A DNA stretch of 64,000 bases, from NCBI RefSeq assembly GCF_003350925.1, contig NZ_KZ857175.1, forward strand, positions 493,955 to 557,954. The letters are read 5' to 3'. The notes under the pieces are model-generated. The model was not told where the DNA came from. It searched no databases and saw only the letters and a program-made list of their open reading frames with translations. Made by a program: the position numbers and the translations under genes. Shown in pieces: positions 8,358 to 17,331 of the stretch. Positions within the stretch are counted from its first letter, which is position 1; each line of letters starts with the position of its first letter. The DNA is from Dyella tabacisoli. Lineage in GTDB: Bacteria > Pseudomonadota > Gammaproteobacteria > Xanthomonadales > Rhodanobacteraceae.

Positions 8358-11300
8358 ATGAACCTGCCGGCACTATGTATCCGCCGGCCGGTGATGGCCA
8401 CGCTGCTGATGGTGGCGCTGTTGGTCTTTGGCATCGTGGCTTATCCGAAGCTGCCGGTTAACGAGCTGCCGAATGTCGACTTTCCGACCATCACGATAAG
8501 CGCCAGCTTGCCCGGTGCGTCGCCGGAGACGATGGCGACCGCCGTTGCCACACCGTTGGAAGGGCAGTTCTCGACCATCGCCGGTATCCAGGCCATGACC
8601 TCGACCAGTGCGCTGGGCTCGACCTCGATCACCCTGACCTTTGAATTGGATCGCAGCATCGACGGCGCCGCGCAGGATGTACAGGCCGCCATCTCGGCGG
8701 CACTGCGTCAATTGCCGACTACGATGCCGACGCCGCCGACCTTCCGCAAGGTCAATCCGGCGGATGCGCCCATCATCTACCTCACCATGCGCTCATCGAC
8801 GCAGCCGCTGTCGACCGTGGATGACTACGCCGAAACCCAGCTTGCGCAACGCCTGTCGACCATCGACGGGGTGGCGCAAGTGAACGTGTACGGCTCGCAG
8901 AAATACGCTGTGCGCATCAGCGTCGATCCGCAGAAACTGGCTGCTAGCGGAGTTGGTTTCGATGTGCTGCAACAAGCCATTGCCAATGCCAATGTGAATC
9001 TGGCCACCGGCTCGCTCAACGGCAACCGCCAGCTTTTGTCGATCCGTTCGGATGGCCAATTGCAGCGAGCCAATTTGTACAACGACGTGATCGTGGCCTA
9101 CCGCAATGGCGCGCCGATACGCCTGGCCGATCTTGGCCAGGCACAGGACAGCGTACAGAACGATCAGGTGGCGAGCTGGTACAACGGCGAACGCGCCATC
9201 GTGCTGGCGATTCAGCGTCAGCCGGGCTCCAATACGGTGGCCACCATCGACCGCATCCGCGCGGTGCTGCCGCAGTTCGAGGCATCCTTGCCGCCATCGA
9301 TCAAGCTCGCGGTGTTGTACGACCGCTCGGAATCGATTCGCGCCTCGGTCGACGACGTGCAATACACCTTGCTGCTGGCCGGTGTGCTGGTGGTGCTGGT
9401 GATCTATTTGTTTCTTGGCAACGCCTCGGCGACCTTGATTCCGGCGCTGGCACTGCCCGTGTCGATCGTCGGCACCTTCGGTGCGATGTTCGCACTGGGC
9501 TACAGCCTGGACAATCTCTCTCTGTTGGCGCTGACTCTGGTGGTCGGCTTTGTAGTCGACGATGCGATCGTGATGTTGGAGAACATCGTTCGTCATATCG
9601 AGGCGGGCATGGAGCCGTACGAGGCGTCGCTTAAAGGCGCCACCGAAATTGGTTTCACGATTTTCTCGATGACCTTGTCGCTGGTGGCGGTATTCCTGCC
9701 GGTGATGTTTATGGGCGGCATCGTGGGGCGGCTGTTCCACGAATTCGCGGTGACCTTGAGCGTGGCGATCCTGATTTCGGGATTTGTTTCGATTACGCTG
9801 ACGCCGATGTTGTGCAGTCGTTTTCTGCGACATGCCGAGCATGAGAAAAAGACCCGCGTGGTTCTGCTGTTTGATCGTGGCTTTGAACAGGTGCGCCGGG
9901 GTTATGCCCGCTCGCTGGCATGGGCTGTTCACCATTCACGCGTCACCTTGGGGGTGTTTTTTGTCAGTTTGCTGGTGACCGGGCTGTTGTTCGTGGTCGT
10001 CGCCAAGGATTTCATTCCGGCGGGCGACAGCGGTCAGCTCAATGTCAATGTCGAAGGCCCGGACGATATCTCGGTCAGCGGCATGGCCGTGCGCCAGCAA
10101 GCGTTGGCGGCGATCGTCGCTAAAGACCCTAACATTCAGGCTTTCATGTCGTCGGTAGGCAGTGGCGGCGCGCGCACCACCACTAATAACGGCTCGATTC
10201 TGTTGCGACTGAAACCGGCGAATGAGCGTGCGCTCGATCCCAATGGGATTATTCAGGAGCTGCGGCAAAAGTTTGCACAGGTGCCGGGTATCCGCACTTA
10301 TATCCAGAACCCGCCCTCGATCCAGGTCGGCGGGCGGCAATCCAAGGCGCAATATCAGTACACCTTGCAGTCGATCGATCTGACCTCGCTGTATGCATGG
10401 TCGGGCAAGGTGGTCGATGCGTTCGGCAAGTTGCCTGGTTTTCAGGATGTGACCAGCGATTTGAATCTCAATGGGCCATCCATCGTGATTCACGTCGACC
10501 GTGACAAGCTGGCTCCGCTGGGCCTGACGATGGAACAGGTGCAGCGTGCGTTAGGTTCGGCATTCGGTGCCAATCAGGTTTCGACCATCTATGGCGCATC
10601 CACCCAGTACTGGGTGATCTTGCAGGTGGGTTATGCGCTGCAGAATGATCCCGATGTGTTGTCGCAGCTCTACGTTACCTCCGGCAGCGGTGGCCTGGTG
10701 CCGCTCAATGCGGTGGCGAGTTTCGAGCGCCGGCCGCAGGCGCTTACGGTCAATCATCAAGGCCAGCTACCGGCGGTGACGATATCGTTCAATCTCGCGC
10801 CCGGTGTCAGCCTTAGTCAGGCGGTAACCAGCATCGGCGACGCGATGAAGCAGCTCAATTTGCCGGTGTCGATCAGCGGTAGCGTGCAGGGTACGGCGCA
10901 GGCTTTCCAGGATTCCATGAAAGGCATGGGCTTATTGCTGGTGCTGGCACTGTTCGTGATTTATCTGGTGCTGGGTATTCTTTACGAGAGCTTTATCCAT
11001 CCATTGACGATTCTTTCCGGTTTGCCGGCGGCGGGCGTCGGCGCACTGCTGACCCTGATGATTTTCAACGCGCCGCTGGATCTGTTCTCCTTCGTCGGTA
11101 TCGTGATGTTGATCGGCATCGTCAAGAAGAACGCGATCATGATGATCGACTTTGCGCTGGAGCGGCAGCGCAATGAGGGCTTGGCGCCGGCGCTGGCGAT
11201 TATCGAGGCATGTCATGTGCGTTTCCGTCCGATCATGATGACCACCATGGCGGCCTTCGCCGGCACTTTGCCGATTGCGCTGGGTATCGGCGCAGGTGCG

Positions 11301-11459
11301 GAGACGCGCCGTCCGCTGGGTCTTGCGGTAGTCGGCGGTCTGCTCGTGTCACAGATTCTCACGCTGTATCTGACCCCGGTGATCTATCTCTATCTGGATC
11401 GGCTGCAACAGCGTTTTTCGCGCAAGCCGAAACGAGTCGATGCGGCGAGTGCGGGCTGA
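8358..11459 (+). CDS. RND multidrug efflux pump, inner membrane permease, system 1
   Basis: The product has 1033 residues from ATG 8358 (a GTG at 8349 is in frame). It begins with the conserved cytoplasmic N-terminus and first helix (FxRRPV-type motif, here CIRRPVMATLL), the Asp-containing helix-4 motif GFVVDDAIVMLENIVR used for proton relay, and a matching C-terminal half ending near FVGIVMLIGIVKKNAIMMIDFAL. Length and twelve-helix layout fit the HAE1 (AcrB/MdtB/MdtC-like) class of drug/proton antiporters. It forms an operon with the adaptor upstream and is followed 21 bases later by a strong hairpin terminator. Substrates cannot be predicted from sequence by eye. Confidence 0.92.
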   Translation: MNLPALCIRRPVMATLLMVALLVFGIVAYPKLPVNELPNVDFPTITISASLPGASPETMATAVATPLEGQFSTIAGIQAMTSTSALGSTSITLTFELDRSIDGAAQDVQAAISAALRQLPTTMPTPPTFRKVNPADAPIIYLTMRSSTQPLSTVDDYAETQLAQRLSTIDGVAQVNVYGSQKYAVRISVDPQKLAASGVGFDVLQQAIANANVNLATGSLNGNRQLLSIRSDGQLQRANLYNDVIVAYRNGAPIRLADLGQAQDSVQNDQVASWYNGERAIVLAIQRQPGSNTVATIDRIRAVLPQFEASLPPSIKLAVLYDRSESIRASVDDVQYTLLLAGVLVVLVIYLFLGNASATLIPALALPVSIVGTFGAMFALGYSLDNLSLLALTLVVGFVVDDAIVMLENIVRHIEAGMEPYEASLKGATEIGFTIFSMTLSLVAVFLPVMFMGGIVGRLFHEFAVTLSVAILISGFVSITLTPMLCSRFLRHAEHEKKTRVVLLFDRGFEQVRRGYARSLAWAVHHSRVTLGVFFVSLLVTGLLFVVVAKDFIPAGDSGQLNVNVEGPDDISVSGMAVRQQALAAIVAKDPNIQAFMSSVGSGGARTTTNNGSILLRLKPANERALDPNGIIQELRQKFAQVPGIRTYIQNPPSIQVGGRQSKAQYQYTLQSIDLTSLYAWSGKVVDAFGKLPGFQDVTSDLNLNGPSIVIHVDRDKLAPLGLTMEQVQRALGSAFGANQVSTIYGASTQYWVILQVGYALQNDPDVLSQLYVTSGSGGLVPLNAVASFERRPQALTVNHQGQLPAVTISFNLAPGVSLSQAVTSIGDAMKQLNLPVSISGSVQGTAQAFQDSMKGMGLLLVLALFVIYLVLGILYESFIHPLTILSGLPAAGVGALLTLMIFNAPLDLFSFVGIVMLIGIVKKNAIMMIDFALERQRNEGLAPALAIIEACHVRFRPIMMTTMAAFAGTLPIALGIGAGAETRRPLGLAVVGGLLVSQILTLYLTPVIYLYLDRLQQRFSRKPKRVDAASAG

Positions 11460-11480
11460 GCCGGTCATGTCATAGATTGG

Positions 11481-11534
11481 CGCCCCGGCAAATAAAAAGG
11501 CGACCCGAGGGTCGCCTTTTTATTTGCCGGGGCG
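11481..11534. terminator. Bidirectional intrinsic terminator, 26-bp perfect inverted repeat
   Basis: Two perfect 26-base arms (11481-11506 and 11509-11534) flank a 2-base centre. The GC core GGCGACCC/GGGTCGCC is flanked by A5 on one side and T5 on the other, so it works as an intrinsic terminator in both directions. It separates the rightward RND operon (stop 11459) from the leftward M28 peptidase gene (stop 11542). The arms continue through a second GC block (CGCCCCGGC) beyond the T-tract, unusually long for a terminator. Confidence 0.92.
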
Positions 11535-11541
11535 CGTGCGA

Positions 11542-12990
11542 TCAGTCGCCGGCGCCGTCGTTCTTGAAGGCATCGGGAGCGGAGCCGAAATCGCCATCGG
11601 CTTGCGCGGCCATATACGAGAAAGCCGCATAGACGGCTACATTCTGTGCCAGTTCTTTCGGATGGACCTTGTCCAGCGTGTCATTGGCGGTATGGTGATA
11701 GTCGAAGTAATCGGTGCCATCCTGGGTCAGCGTCAGCGCGGCCATGCCCTTGGCATGCATTTGCGATAGATCCGAACCGCCGCCACCACGGCGCTTGGCA
11801 TCGTAAGCCACGCCGATAGGCGCCAGCACCTTGGCGATCTGTTCGATCGCAGCTCGTGCCGAAGGCTTGACGCTGGCGGTCATGCGCCAGACCTTGCCGG
11901 CGCCGAAGTCCGACTCAGTGCCTAGCTGATGTTTGCCGACGTCGGCAGCATGCTGGTCGGCATAGCCGCGGCCGCCCCACAGGCCCATCTCCTCATTCGC
12001 GAAGGCAATCACGCGGATCGTGCGGTCGGGCCGCTGCGGCAGGTCGCCGATCAGTTTGCCGGCCGCCATCGCGATCGCTACGCCGGCGCCGTCGTCGATG
12101 GCGCCGGTGCCCGGATCCCATGAATCCAGATGGCCGCCGATGGCGATGACTTGGTCGGGGTATTTTTTACCGGTGATCTCGCCGATGACATTGGCGCCGG
12201 TATAGCTGCCACTGACGCCACAATCCAGATCCAGTTTGATGCTGACCGGCTTGCCATAAGCCAGCACCCGTTCGAGCTGGTCGGCGTCGGGATTGGACAA
12301 CGCCGCGGCGGGGATCGCATCTTTCGGGTCACGGAAGCCAGTGACGCCGGTATGCGGTGTGCGGCTGTTGGCATCAGTGCCGGCCGAGCGCAGCAAGAAG
12401 CCGGCGGCACCCTTGGCCGAGGCAATCACCGGGCCTTGTACGCGCACGGGCGAGCCGATGCCGTAGTCGCGACCGTCTTTGGCACGCTGCATATGAAAGG
12501 TGACAAAGACGATCTTGCCTTTCACCGTGGCCGGGTCGGCGGCCTTCAGTGCGGCAAGGCCGTCGAATTTCACGACTTCTGCGGTGATGCCGCCCTTCGG
12601 CGTACCGGCCGAGTAGCCGAGTGCGAGCAGAGCCAGCGGCTGCGGGAACGGAGCGACGATTTCGGCGTGTTCGCTGCGGCGTTCCCACAGCGGGTAGGTG
12701 ACCGGTTCGACGTAAACCTTGTCAAAGCCCAGCGCCTTGAACTTGGCGATCGCCCAGTCGCGCGCGCGCTGGTCGTTGGGGCCGCCGGCGAGACGTGCGC
12801 CCACTTCGGTGGTCAACGATTCGACGATCTTGTAGCCGGTGTTGTCGGCCATCGCCTTGTCACGCAGCTGCTCCGCGGTCTGCACGGCTTGCTGGGAAAT
12901 AACGGTGCCCTTATCGGCAGCATTGGCGGCACTGACCATGCCGGTAGCCAACAGACTGGCGGCAAGCAGACTTAAGCGGAGATGGCGCAT
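11542..12990 (-). CDS. M28 family zinc peptidase, exported
   Basis: A start at 12990 is preferred because GAGGGG lies 6 bases upstream and the product then opens with a signal peptide (LSLLAASLLATGMVSAANA). Of 482 residues, a PA-like insert spans about 135-215 and the catalytic domain about 265-460. Co-catalytic zinc ligands and the catalytic base are visible: His287 and Asp289 (GGHLDSW), Asp299/300, Glu333-Glu334 (ANEEMG), Asp361 and His432/433 (DYHHT). This fits a periplasmic or secreted aminopeptidase or carboxypeptidase of the M28 family. It is a single gene between two terminators or gaps. Confidence 0.9.
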   Translation of the reverse strand: MRHLRLSLLAASLLATGMVSAANAADKGTVISQQAVQTAEQLRDKAMADNTGYKIVESLTTEVGARLAGGPNDQRARDWAIAKFKALGFDKVYVEPVTYPLWERRSEHAEIVAPFPQPLALLALGYSAGTPKGGITAEVVKFDGLAALKAADPATVKGKIVFVTFHMQRAKDGRDYGIGSPVRVQGPVIASAKGAAGFLLRSAGTDANSRTPHTGVTGFRDPKDAIPAAALSNPDADQLERVLAYGKPVSIKLDLDCGVSGSYTGANVIGEITGKKYPDQVIAIGGHLDSWDPGTGAIDDGAGVAIAMAAGKLIGDLPQRPDRTIRVIAFANEEMGLWGGRGYADQHAADVGKHQLGTESDFGAGKVWRMTASVKPSARAAIEQIAKVLAPIGVAYDAKRRGGGGSDLSQMHAKGMAALTLTQDGTDYFDYHHTANDTLDKVHPKELAQNVAVYAAFSYMAAQADGDFGSAPDAFKNDGAGD

Positions 12991-13158
12991 CGGGGACCCC
13001 TCGGTGGAAACCCCGATTATCGCGCGGTGTCGCATTGCTGCTTAGGCCAGAAGTCATGTTTTTTGAATGCAGGAAATAATTAGGCTGTGGCAGCCGTGTT
13101 TCCTGACTCATATTAAGCAGCGGCAGGGCATCGCCGCCCCACCGCTCATGGCTCGGGC

Positions 13159-13581
13159 TTACTTGTTTGCCGCGCCTTGCTCTTTCAGCAAATCCCGAAT
13201 CTCGGTCAGCACCACCACATCAGCCGGCACCGCTGCCGGGGCGGCGGCTTCTGGGCGGTTGAGCTTGTTGATCGCCTTGACCACCATGAAGATCGCGAAA
13301 GCGATGATGACGAACTGAATCACCGTATTGATAAAGGCGCCGTACTGGATCGCTATCTCGGCCACTTTATGCGCCGGATTGCTATTGTCGGCCGGCTTGA
13401 GCACCCATTTCATTTCGGAAAAATCGACGCCGCCGGTCAGGGCGCCGATCGGCGGCATGATGATTTGATCGACTAGCGAGGTGACGATTTTGCCGAAGGC
13501 GCCGCCAATGACGACACCCACGGCCAGATCGATCACGTTGCCGCGCATGGCGAAGGTTTTGAACTCTTGAAAGATGCCCAT
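13159..13581 (-). CDS. mscL: Large-conductance mechanosensitive channel MscL
   Basis: A 140-residue protein from ATG 13581, which has GTGGGG spaced 6 bases upstream; a GTG four codons earlier is less likely. It shows the MscL N-terminal helix ([15 protein letters not shown]), first pore-lining helix with the small-residue pattern [17 protein letters not shown], a periplasmic loop with variable sequence, the second membrane helix ([16 protein letters not shown]) and the charged C-terminal helix ([11 protein letters not shown]). It forms a pentameric inner-membrane channel that opens on hypo-osmotic shock. The gene stands alone. Confidence 0.96.
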   Translation of the reverse strand: MGIFQEFKTFAMRGNVIDLAVGVVIGGAFGKIVTSLVDQIIMPPIGALTGGVDFSEMKWVLKPADNSNPAHKVAEIAIQYGAFINTVIQFVIIAFAIFMVVKAINKLNRPEAAAPAAVPADVVVLTEIRDLLKEQGAANK

Positions 13582-13659
13582 GCTGTTCCCCACGGATTGG
13601 CTGATGACGCAGGGACTTTAGCGCAGGGGGCGGGCTACGGGGAGACTTTGAACAGGCTC

Positions 13660-14370
13660 TTATGCACTGGGGTCGGCGATGGGGTCGGCGATCTTGCCAT
13701 CCAGGCTGGCTATGCCCACGAGTTCGGCATGAAAACGATCGCCGCGCTGCAATGCAGCGACTCCGGCGGGGGTGCCGGTAAAGATCAGGTCGCCGGCCTT
13801 GAGTTCGAACAAGGTCGAGAGGGCGGCGATAATCTCAGGCACGCTGTGCAGCATATTTCCCAACGATGTCTGCTGGCGCAGTTCGCCATTGACGGTAAGC
13901 CGCAGCACGGTATCGGCATGAGGCATGGCATCGCTTGCCCGGCACAGCGCCGAGACCGGCGCTGAATGGTCGAAGCCCTTGGCGATATCCCAGGGGTGAC
14001 CCTTGGCTTTGACGGCGTTTTGCAAGTCGCGGCGAGTCAGGTCCAGGCCCACGGCGCAACCCCAGACCAGCGCTTGCGCATCGGCTACTGCTATGTCGCG
14101 ACCACCAGCACCGAGCGCAATCACTAACTCCACCTCGTGATGCAGATCTACGGTGGCCTGCGGGTAGGGCACGTCGGCGCCATCGGCGACTACGGCGTCG
14201 GCCGGTTTGCAGAAGAACATCGGCCTGTCCTTGTCCACCGCGGCGCCCATTTCTTTCGCGTGATCGGCATAGTTGCGGCCGACGCAGAACACGCGGCGAA
14301 TCGGAAAGCGCTGGTCACTGCCGATGATCGGCAGGCTAGGAATCGGTTGGGGTGCGATGGCGTATGACAT
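13660..14370 (-). CDS. Fumarylacetoacetate hydrolase family protein (FAHD1-like)
   Basis: The 236-residue length fits single-domain FAH enzymes such as FAHD1 acylpyruvases. Motifs: RVFCVGRNYADHAKEMG at the N-terminus, metal ligands in LHHEVELVIALG (Glu, Glu) and LDLTRRDLQ (Asp), the GFDHSAPVS segment and ELKAGDLIFTGTPAGV near the C-terminus. Family members hydrolyse or decarboxylate acylpyruvates or oxaloacetate using Mg2+. The extreme C-terminus contains an in-frame 12-bp duplication that repeats the A-D-P-I motif. It lies downstream (leftward) of the DUF1579-like gene with a 114-base gap. Confidence 0.88.
   Translation of the reverse strand: MSYAIAPQPIPSLPIIGSDQRFPIRRVFCVGRNYADHAKEMGAAVDKDRPMFFCKPADAVVADGADVPYPQATVDLHHEVELVIALGAGGRDIAVADAQALVWGCAVGLDLTRRDLQNAVKAKGHPWDIAKGFDHSAPVSALCRASDAMPHADTVLRLTVNGELRQQTSLGNMLHSVPEIIAALSTLFELKAGDLIFTGTPAGVAALQRGDRFHAELVGIASLDGKIADPIADPSA
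13669..13692. repeat. 12-bp tandem duplication at the 3' end of the FAH-family gene
   Basis: GGGGTCGGCGAT occurs twice in a row (13669-13680, 13681-13692). It is in frame and adds four residues just before the stop codon at 13660-13662. Confidence 0.9.
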
Positions 14371-14463
14371 GGCAAAAGATTACCAGCTAAGGGGCGCGCG
14401 ACGAGCCGCAGGGGCAGAAAACCAAACGCGCGGTTTTATATGGCGCCGCTGCTCGATGCCGTT

Positions 14464-14491
14464 TGCGGAATCAATGATGCGGAATCAATGA
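14464..14491. repeat. 14-bp tandem duplication spanning a stop codon
   Basis: TGCGGAATCAATGA occurs twice in a row (14464-14477, 14478-14491). The stop codon of the leftward gene (14485-14487) lies inside the copy nearer the gene, so the second copy falls in the 3' untranslated region. Confidence 0.9.
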
Positions 14492-15018
14492 TGCTTGCGA
14501 AATACGATGTCGAATTCGGCTGCCCAGGTTTTGCCGCCATCGCTTGAGGCGGTGGCGGTTTCGCGCACACCGTCGGCGGTCTGCTCCCAGCTCACCTTGT
14601 GCACGGTTTCGCCTTTGGCATCGTAGGTACTGCCGGTCAGCACGATTTGCTTACCTTGTTGAGTGCCTTCGGCCACCAGCAACTCGCCTTCATTGGTGAC
14701 CCAGCTTTGATGCCATAGCTTTCGCGTAGCGTCGTAGATGGTGTAGCTCTCACCGGTATAGCCGTCTGTTCGCTGAAAGACTTCACGCAGCACGCAGCCG
14801 CCGAGAATAGCCGTGACGTGGTTGCGCGCGACGGAGGGTTGGTTCGGCGTGGCAACGCGAAAGGTATCCCAGTCGCCCAGCCAGAAGTCGAACTGCCGGT
14901 AGGCGCTATCCTTGCAGTGCGCGGATACTGCTGCAGGGGTGTTGGCTACGGAGGGAAGGGCAAGCAGGGCGCTGCAACTGAAGATGGCGATCAAGGCGAT
15001 ACGATGCAGGGACGACAT
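14485..15018 (-). CDS. Exported DUF1579-like protein
   Basis: The start at 15018 is set by AAGGAG six bases upstream; the 177-residue product then begins with a signal peptide (IALIAIFSCSALLALPSVA). The mature part has the motif QFDFWLGDWDTFRV and then a beta-rich domain (SYTIYDATRKLWHQSWV, TGSTYDAKGETVHKVSWEQ), resembling the lipocalin-like DUF1579 family of exported proteins of unknown function. Two cysteines near residues 36 and 75 could form a disulfide. It is transcribed alone; no ligand can be inferred. Confidence 0.7.
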   Translation of the reverse strand: MSSLHRIALIAIFSCSALLALPSVANTPAAVSAHCKDSAYRQFDFWLGDWDTFRVATPNQPSVARNHVTAILGGCVLREVFQRTDGYTGESYTIYDATRKLWHQSWVTNEGELLVAEGTQQGKQIVLTGSTYDAKGETVHKVSWEQTADGVRETATASSDGGKTWAAEFDIVFRKHH

Positions 15019-15293
15019 GACGTACTCCTTAAGAGGGTGGCGCATCTTGGCAGGCAAATCGATCGCGGCATAGAGCATGCTTACGCCAAACTTTCAGTGC
15101 TGCTTCGGCCATCAGTTGTCTTTATTCCGACAGCGTATGCGAGTAGAAACAGCAGGCTTTATTGAGGCATGTGCGGCCCTGTTATATGACAGATGTCATT
15201 GGCAACGGCTGATGGCGGACTCTAGCCGCGCGATGTCGCATCCATCATGTTGCCGTTCATTGAGTAACCGGTGCATACCGGCGGGGGAAAAGG

Positions 15294-16532
15294 GTGAATA
15301 ACGCGGATTTGTTGAAAGAGCTTCGCATCGAGCGCCACCAGCGCGAGGACCGGGATTCGGGTCCGTCGCGTTGGCCGTGGGCGGTCGGTGCGGTGATCTT
15401 GATCGTGCTGTTGCTGGGTGGGGCTGGCTGGTATCTGCTGGGCCGATCGGTGCCGGAAGTACATGCCGCCGTAGCCGTATCGCCAGCGTCAAATAGCGGT
15501 AACGGCGCGGTGCTGCAGGCGACCGGTTATGTTACGGCGCGGCGTCGAGCGACGGTGTCGGCACAGATTACCGGCACCTTGACCGAGGTATTGATCGAAG
15601 AGGGCGATCGGGTCGAGAAAGGCCAGGTATTGGCCCGACTCGACGACAGCGGTTACAAGGCCAGCCTGGAGGCTGCCAAAGCGCAGGCCGAGGCCGCCCA
15701 TGCATTGGTGGCACAGTTGCAGGCGCAGTTGCAGCAAGGGAACCGCGACGCGGTGCGCCAGGAAACCTTGGCGGCACGTGGATTGGTTTCCAAGCAGTCG
15801 GCAGAACAGGCACGAACCCAAGTGGATAGTTTTCGCGCGCAACTTGCTTCGCAGCAGCGGCAAGCCAGTGCGGCCGATGCAGGGGTCGGTGTAGCCAAGG
15901 TCAATTTTGATTACACCGTGGTGCATGCACCCTTCAGCGGCGTGATTACCACCAAGGATGCGCAGGTCGGCGAAATTATCTCGCCACTGTCTGCCGGTGG
16001 CGGTTTCACCCGCACCGGCGTGGGCACCATCGTCGATATGAACTCGTTGGAAATCGACGTGGATGTCAACGAAGCCTATATCGGCCGGGTCAAGCCGGAG
16101 ATGCCCGCCGAAGCAGTGCTGGATGCCTATCCCGATTGGAAAATTCCGGCCCACGTGATTGCCATCGTGCCCTCCGCCGATCGCGGCAAGGCCACGGTGA
16201 AAGTGCGCGTTGCGCTGGAGCAAAAGGATGGACGCATCGTGCCGGATATGGGCGTGCGGGTGTCGTTTCTGGAGCAGGCCTCGAAAACTGCGGCGCAACT
16301 TCCGCAAGGGGTGCTGGTGCCGGCGACGGCCATCGCGCAACGTGACGGACACAGTGTGGTGTTTGTACTTGGTGGCGAGACGGTGCAGCAACGCGCGGTG
16401 ACGCCAGCCGCACAAAATTACGGCGATCTTCGTCTGCTGCCGGCAGCGGTACAGACCGGCGAGACCGTGGTGTTGTCGCCACCGGCGGATTTGAAAGACG
16501 GCATGCGGGTGAAGCAGGCCAGCAAGCCATAG
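15294..16532 (+). CDS. MacA-like periplasmic adaptor of an ABC exporter
   Basis: The start is GTG with GGGGGAAAAGG just upstream. The 412-residue protein has a cytoplasmic N-terminal tail, a single membrane helix (AVGAVILIVLLLGGAGWYL), a lipoyl half-motif (ATVSAQITGTLTEVLI), a long alpha-helical hairpin (about residues 120-210), the second lipoyl half (FDYTVVHAPFSGVITT), a beta-barrel and a membrane-proximal domain. It belongs to the HlyD/MacA adaptor family. The genes that follow encode an ATPase and two FtsX-like permeases, so it likely couples this exporter to an outer-membrane channel. Confidence 0.87.
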   Translation: MNNADLLKELRIERHQREDRDSGPSRWPWAVGAVILIVLLLGGAGWYLLGRSVPEVHAAVAVSPASNSGNGAVLQATGYVTARRRATVSAQITGTLTEVLIEEGDRVEKGQVLARLDDSGYKASLEAAKAQAEAAHALVAQLQAQLQQGNRDAVRQETLAARGLVSKQSAEQARTQVDSFRAQLASQQRQASAADAGVGVAKVNFDYTVVHAPFSGVITTKDAQVGEIISPLSAGGGFTRTGVGTIVDMNSLEIDVDVNEAYIGRVKPEMPAEAVLDAYPDWKIPAHVIAIVPSADRGKATVKVRVALEQKDGRIVPDMGVRVSFLEQASKTAAQLPQGVLVPATAIAQRDGHSVVFVLGGETVQQRAVTPAAQNYGDLRLLPAAVQTGETVVLSPPADLKDGMRVKQASKP

Positions 16533-16616
16533 CGGTGTTTGTAGGAGTGCAGCCCGTCTGTTCCTACCCTGCTGCCATCACAGTGACAAGTTAACGAAAC
16601 ATCAGGAGCAACGTAT

Positions 16617-17303
16617 ATGAGCACGCTGATCGAAATCCGCGACCTTTCCAAAGTGTATGAGCGCGGCAAGCAGAAAGTTGAAGTGTTGCATCACATTAAT
16701 CTGGATATTGCCGAGGGCGATTTCCTTGCGTTGATGGGGCCATCCGGTTCCGGCAAGACGACGTTGTTGAATCTGATCGGTGGCCTGGACGCCGCCAGCG
16801 GCGGCAGCATCAGCGTGGGCGGCGAGCATATCGATAAGCTCAGTGCCGGTGCCTTGGCGAAGTGGCGCGCATCCAATGTCGGTTTCGTGTTTCAGTTCTA
16901 CAACCTGATGCCGATGCTCTCTGCGCAGCGCAATGTCGAGCTACCGTTGTTGCTGACCAAGCTCAATGCCGAGCAGCGGCGTAAAAACGCGGCGATTGCG
17001 TTGAAGTTGGTCGGGCTTGAGGATCGCGGTTCGCACAAGCCCAGCGAGCTGTCCGGCGGCCAGCAGCAGCGCGTGGCGATTGCCCGCGCCATCGTTTCCG
17101 ATCCGCACTTGCTGGTTTGCGATGAGCCGACCGGCGATCTCGATCGGCAGTCGGCCGAAGATGTGCTGGGTTTGCTGCGCCAGCTCAATCGCGAACACGG
17201 CAAAACCATTGTGATGGTGACCCACGATCCCAAGGCTGCCGAGTACGCCAATCAGACCCTGCATCTGGATAAGGGCACGTTGGTCGAGCAGGCCCTGGCG
17301 TGA
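16617..17303 (+). CDS. ABC transporter ATP-binding protein (MacB/LolD-type)
   Basis: The 228-residue ATPase has all standard motifs: Walker [10 protein letters not shown] near residue 42, Q-loop [11 protein letters not shown], signature LSGGQQQR, Walker [13 protein letters not shown] and the switch His in VMVTHDP. The sequence matches the MacB/LolD/FtsE branch that works with FtsX-type permeases in mechanotransmission rather than simple channel transport. AGGAGC lies 7 bases before the start. It is second in a four-gene operon, 84 bases after the adaptor and 28 bases before the first permease. Confidence 0.93.
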   Translation: MSTLIEIRDLSKVYERGKQKVEVLHHINLDIAEGDFLALMGPSGSGKTTLLNLIGGLDAASGGSISVGGEHIDKLSAGALAKWRASNVGFVFQFYNLMPMLSAQRNVELPLLLTKLNAEQRRKNAAIALKLVGLEDRGSHKPSELSGGQQQRVAIARAIVSDPHLLVCDEPTGDLDRQSAEDVLGLLRQLNREHGKTIVMVTHDPKAAEYANQTLHLDKGTLVEQALA

Positions 17304-17331
17304 TGAACACGACGATTGCGGAGTTGTTCTT

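Noticed and set aside
8793..9935. Long open frame (380 codons) antisense to the first RND pump gene
   Set aside because: It is a His/Gln/Arg-rich shadow of the GC-rich pump gene, with no ribosome site or family features.
12130..12975. 281-codon open frame antisense to the M28 peptidase
   Set aside because: It overlaps a gene with clear zinc-site motifs and lacks any start signal.
16541..16567. GTAGGA/TCCTAC inverted repeat between the MacA-like gene and the ATPase gene
   Set aside because: The stem is only six bases with a long loop. It resembles a decayed GTAGGAG-type repeat but is too weak to call.
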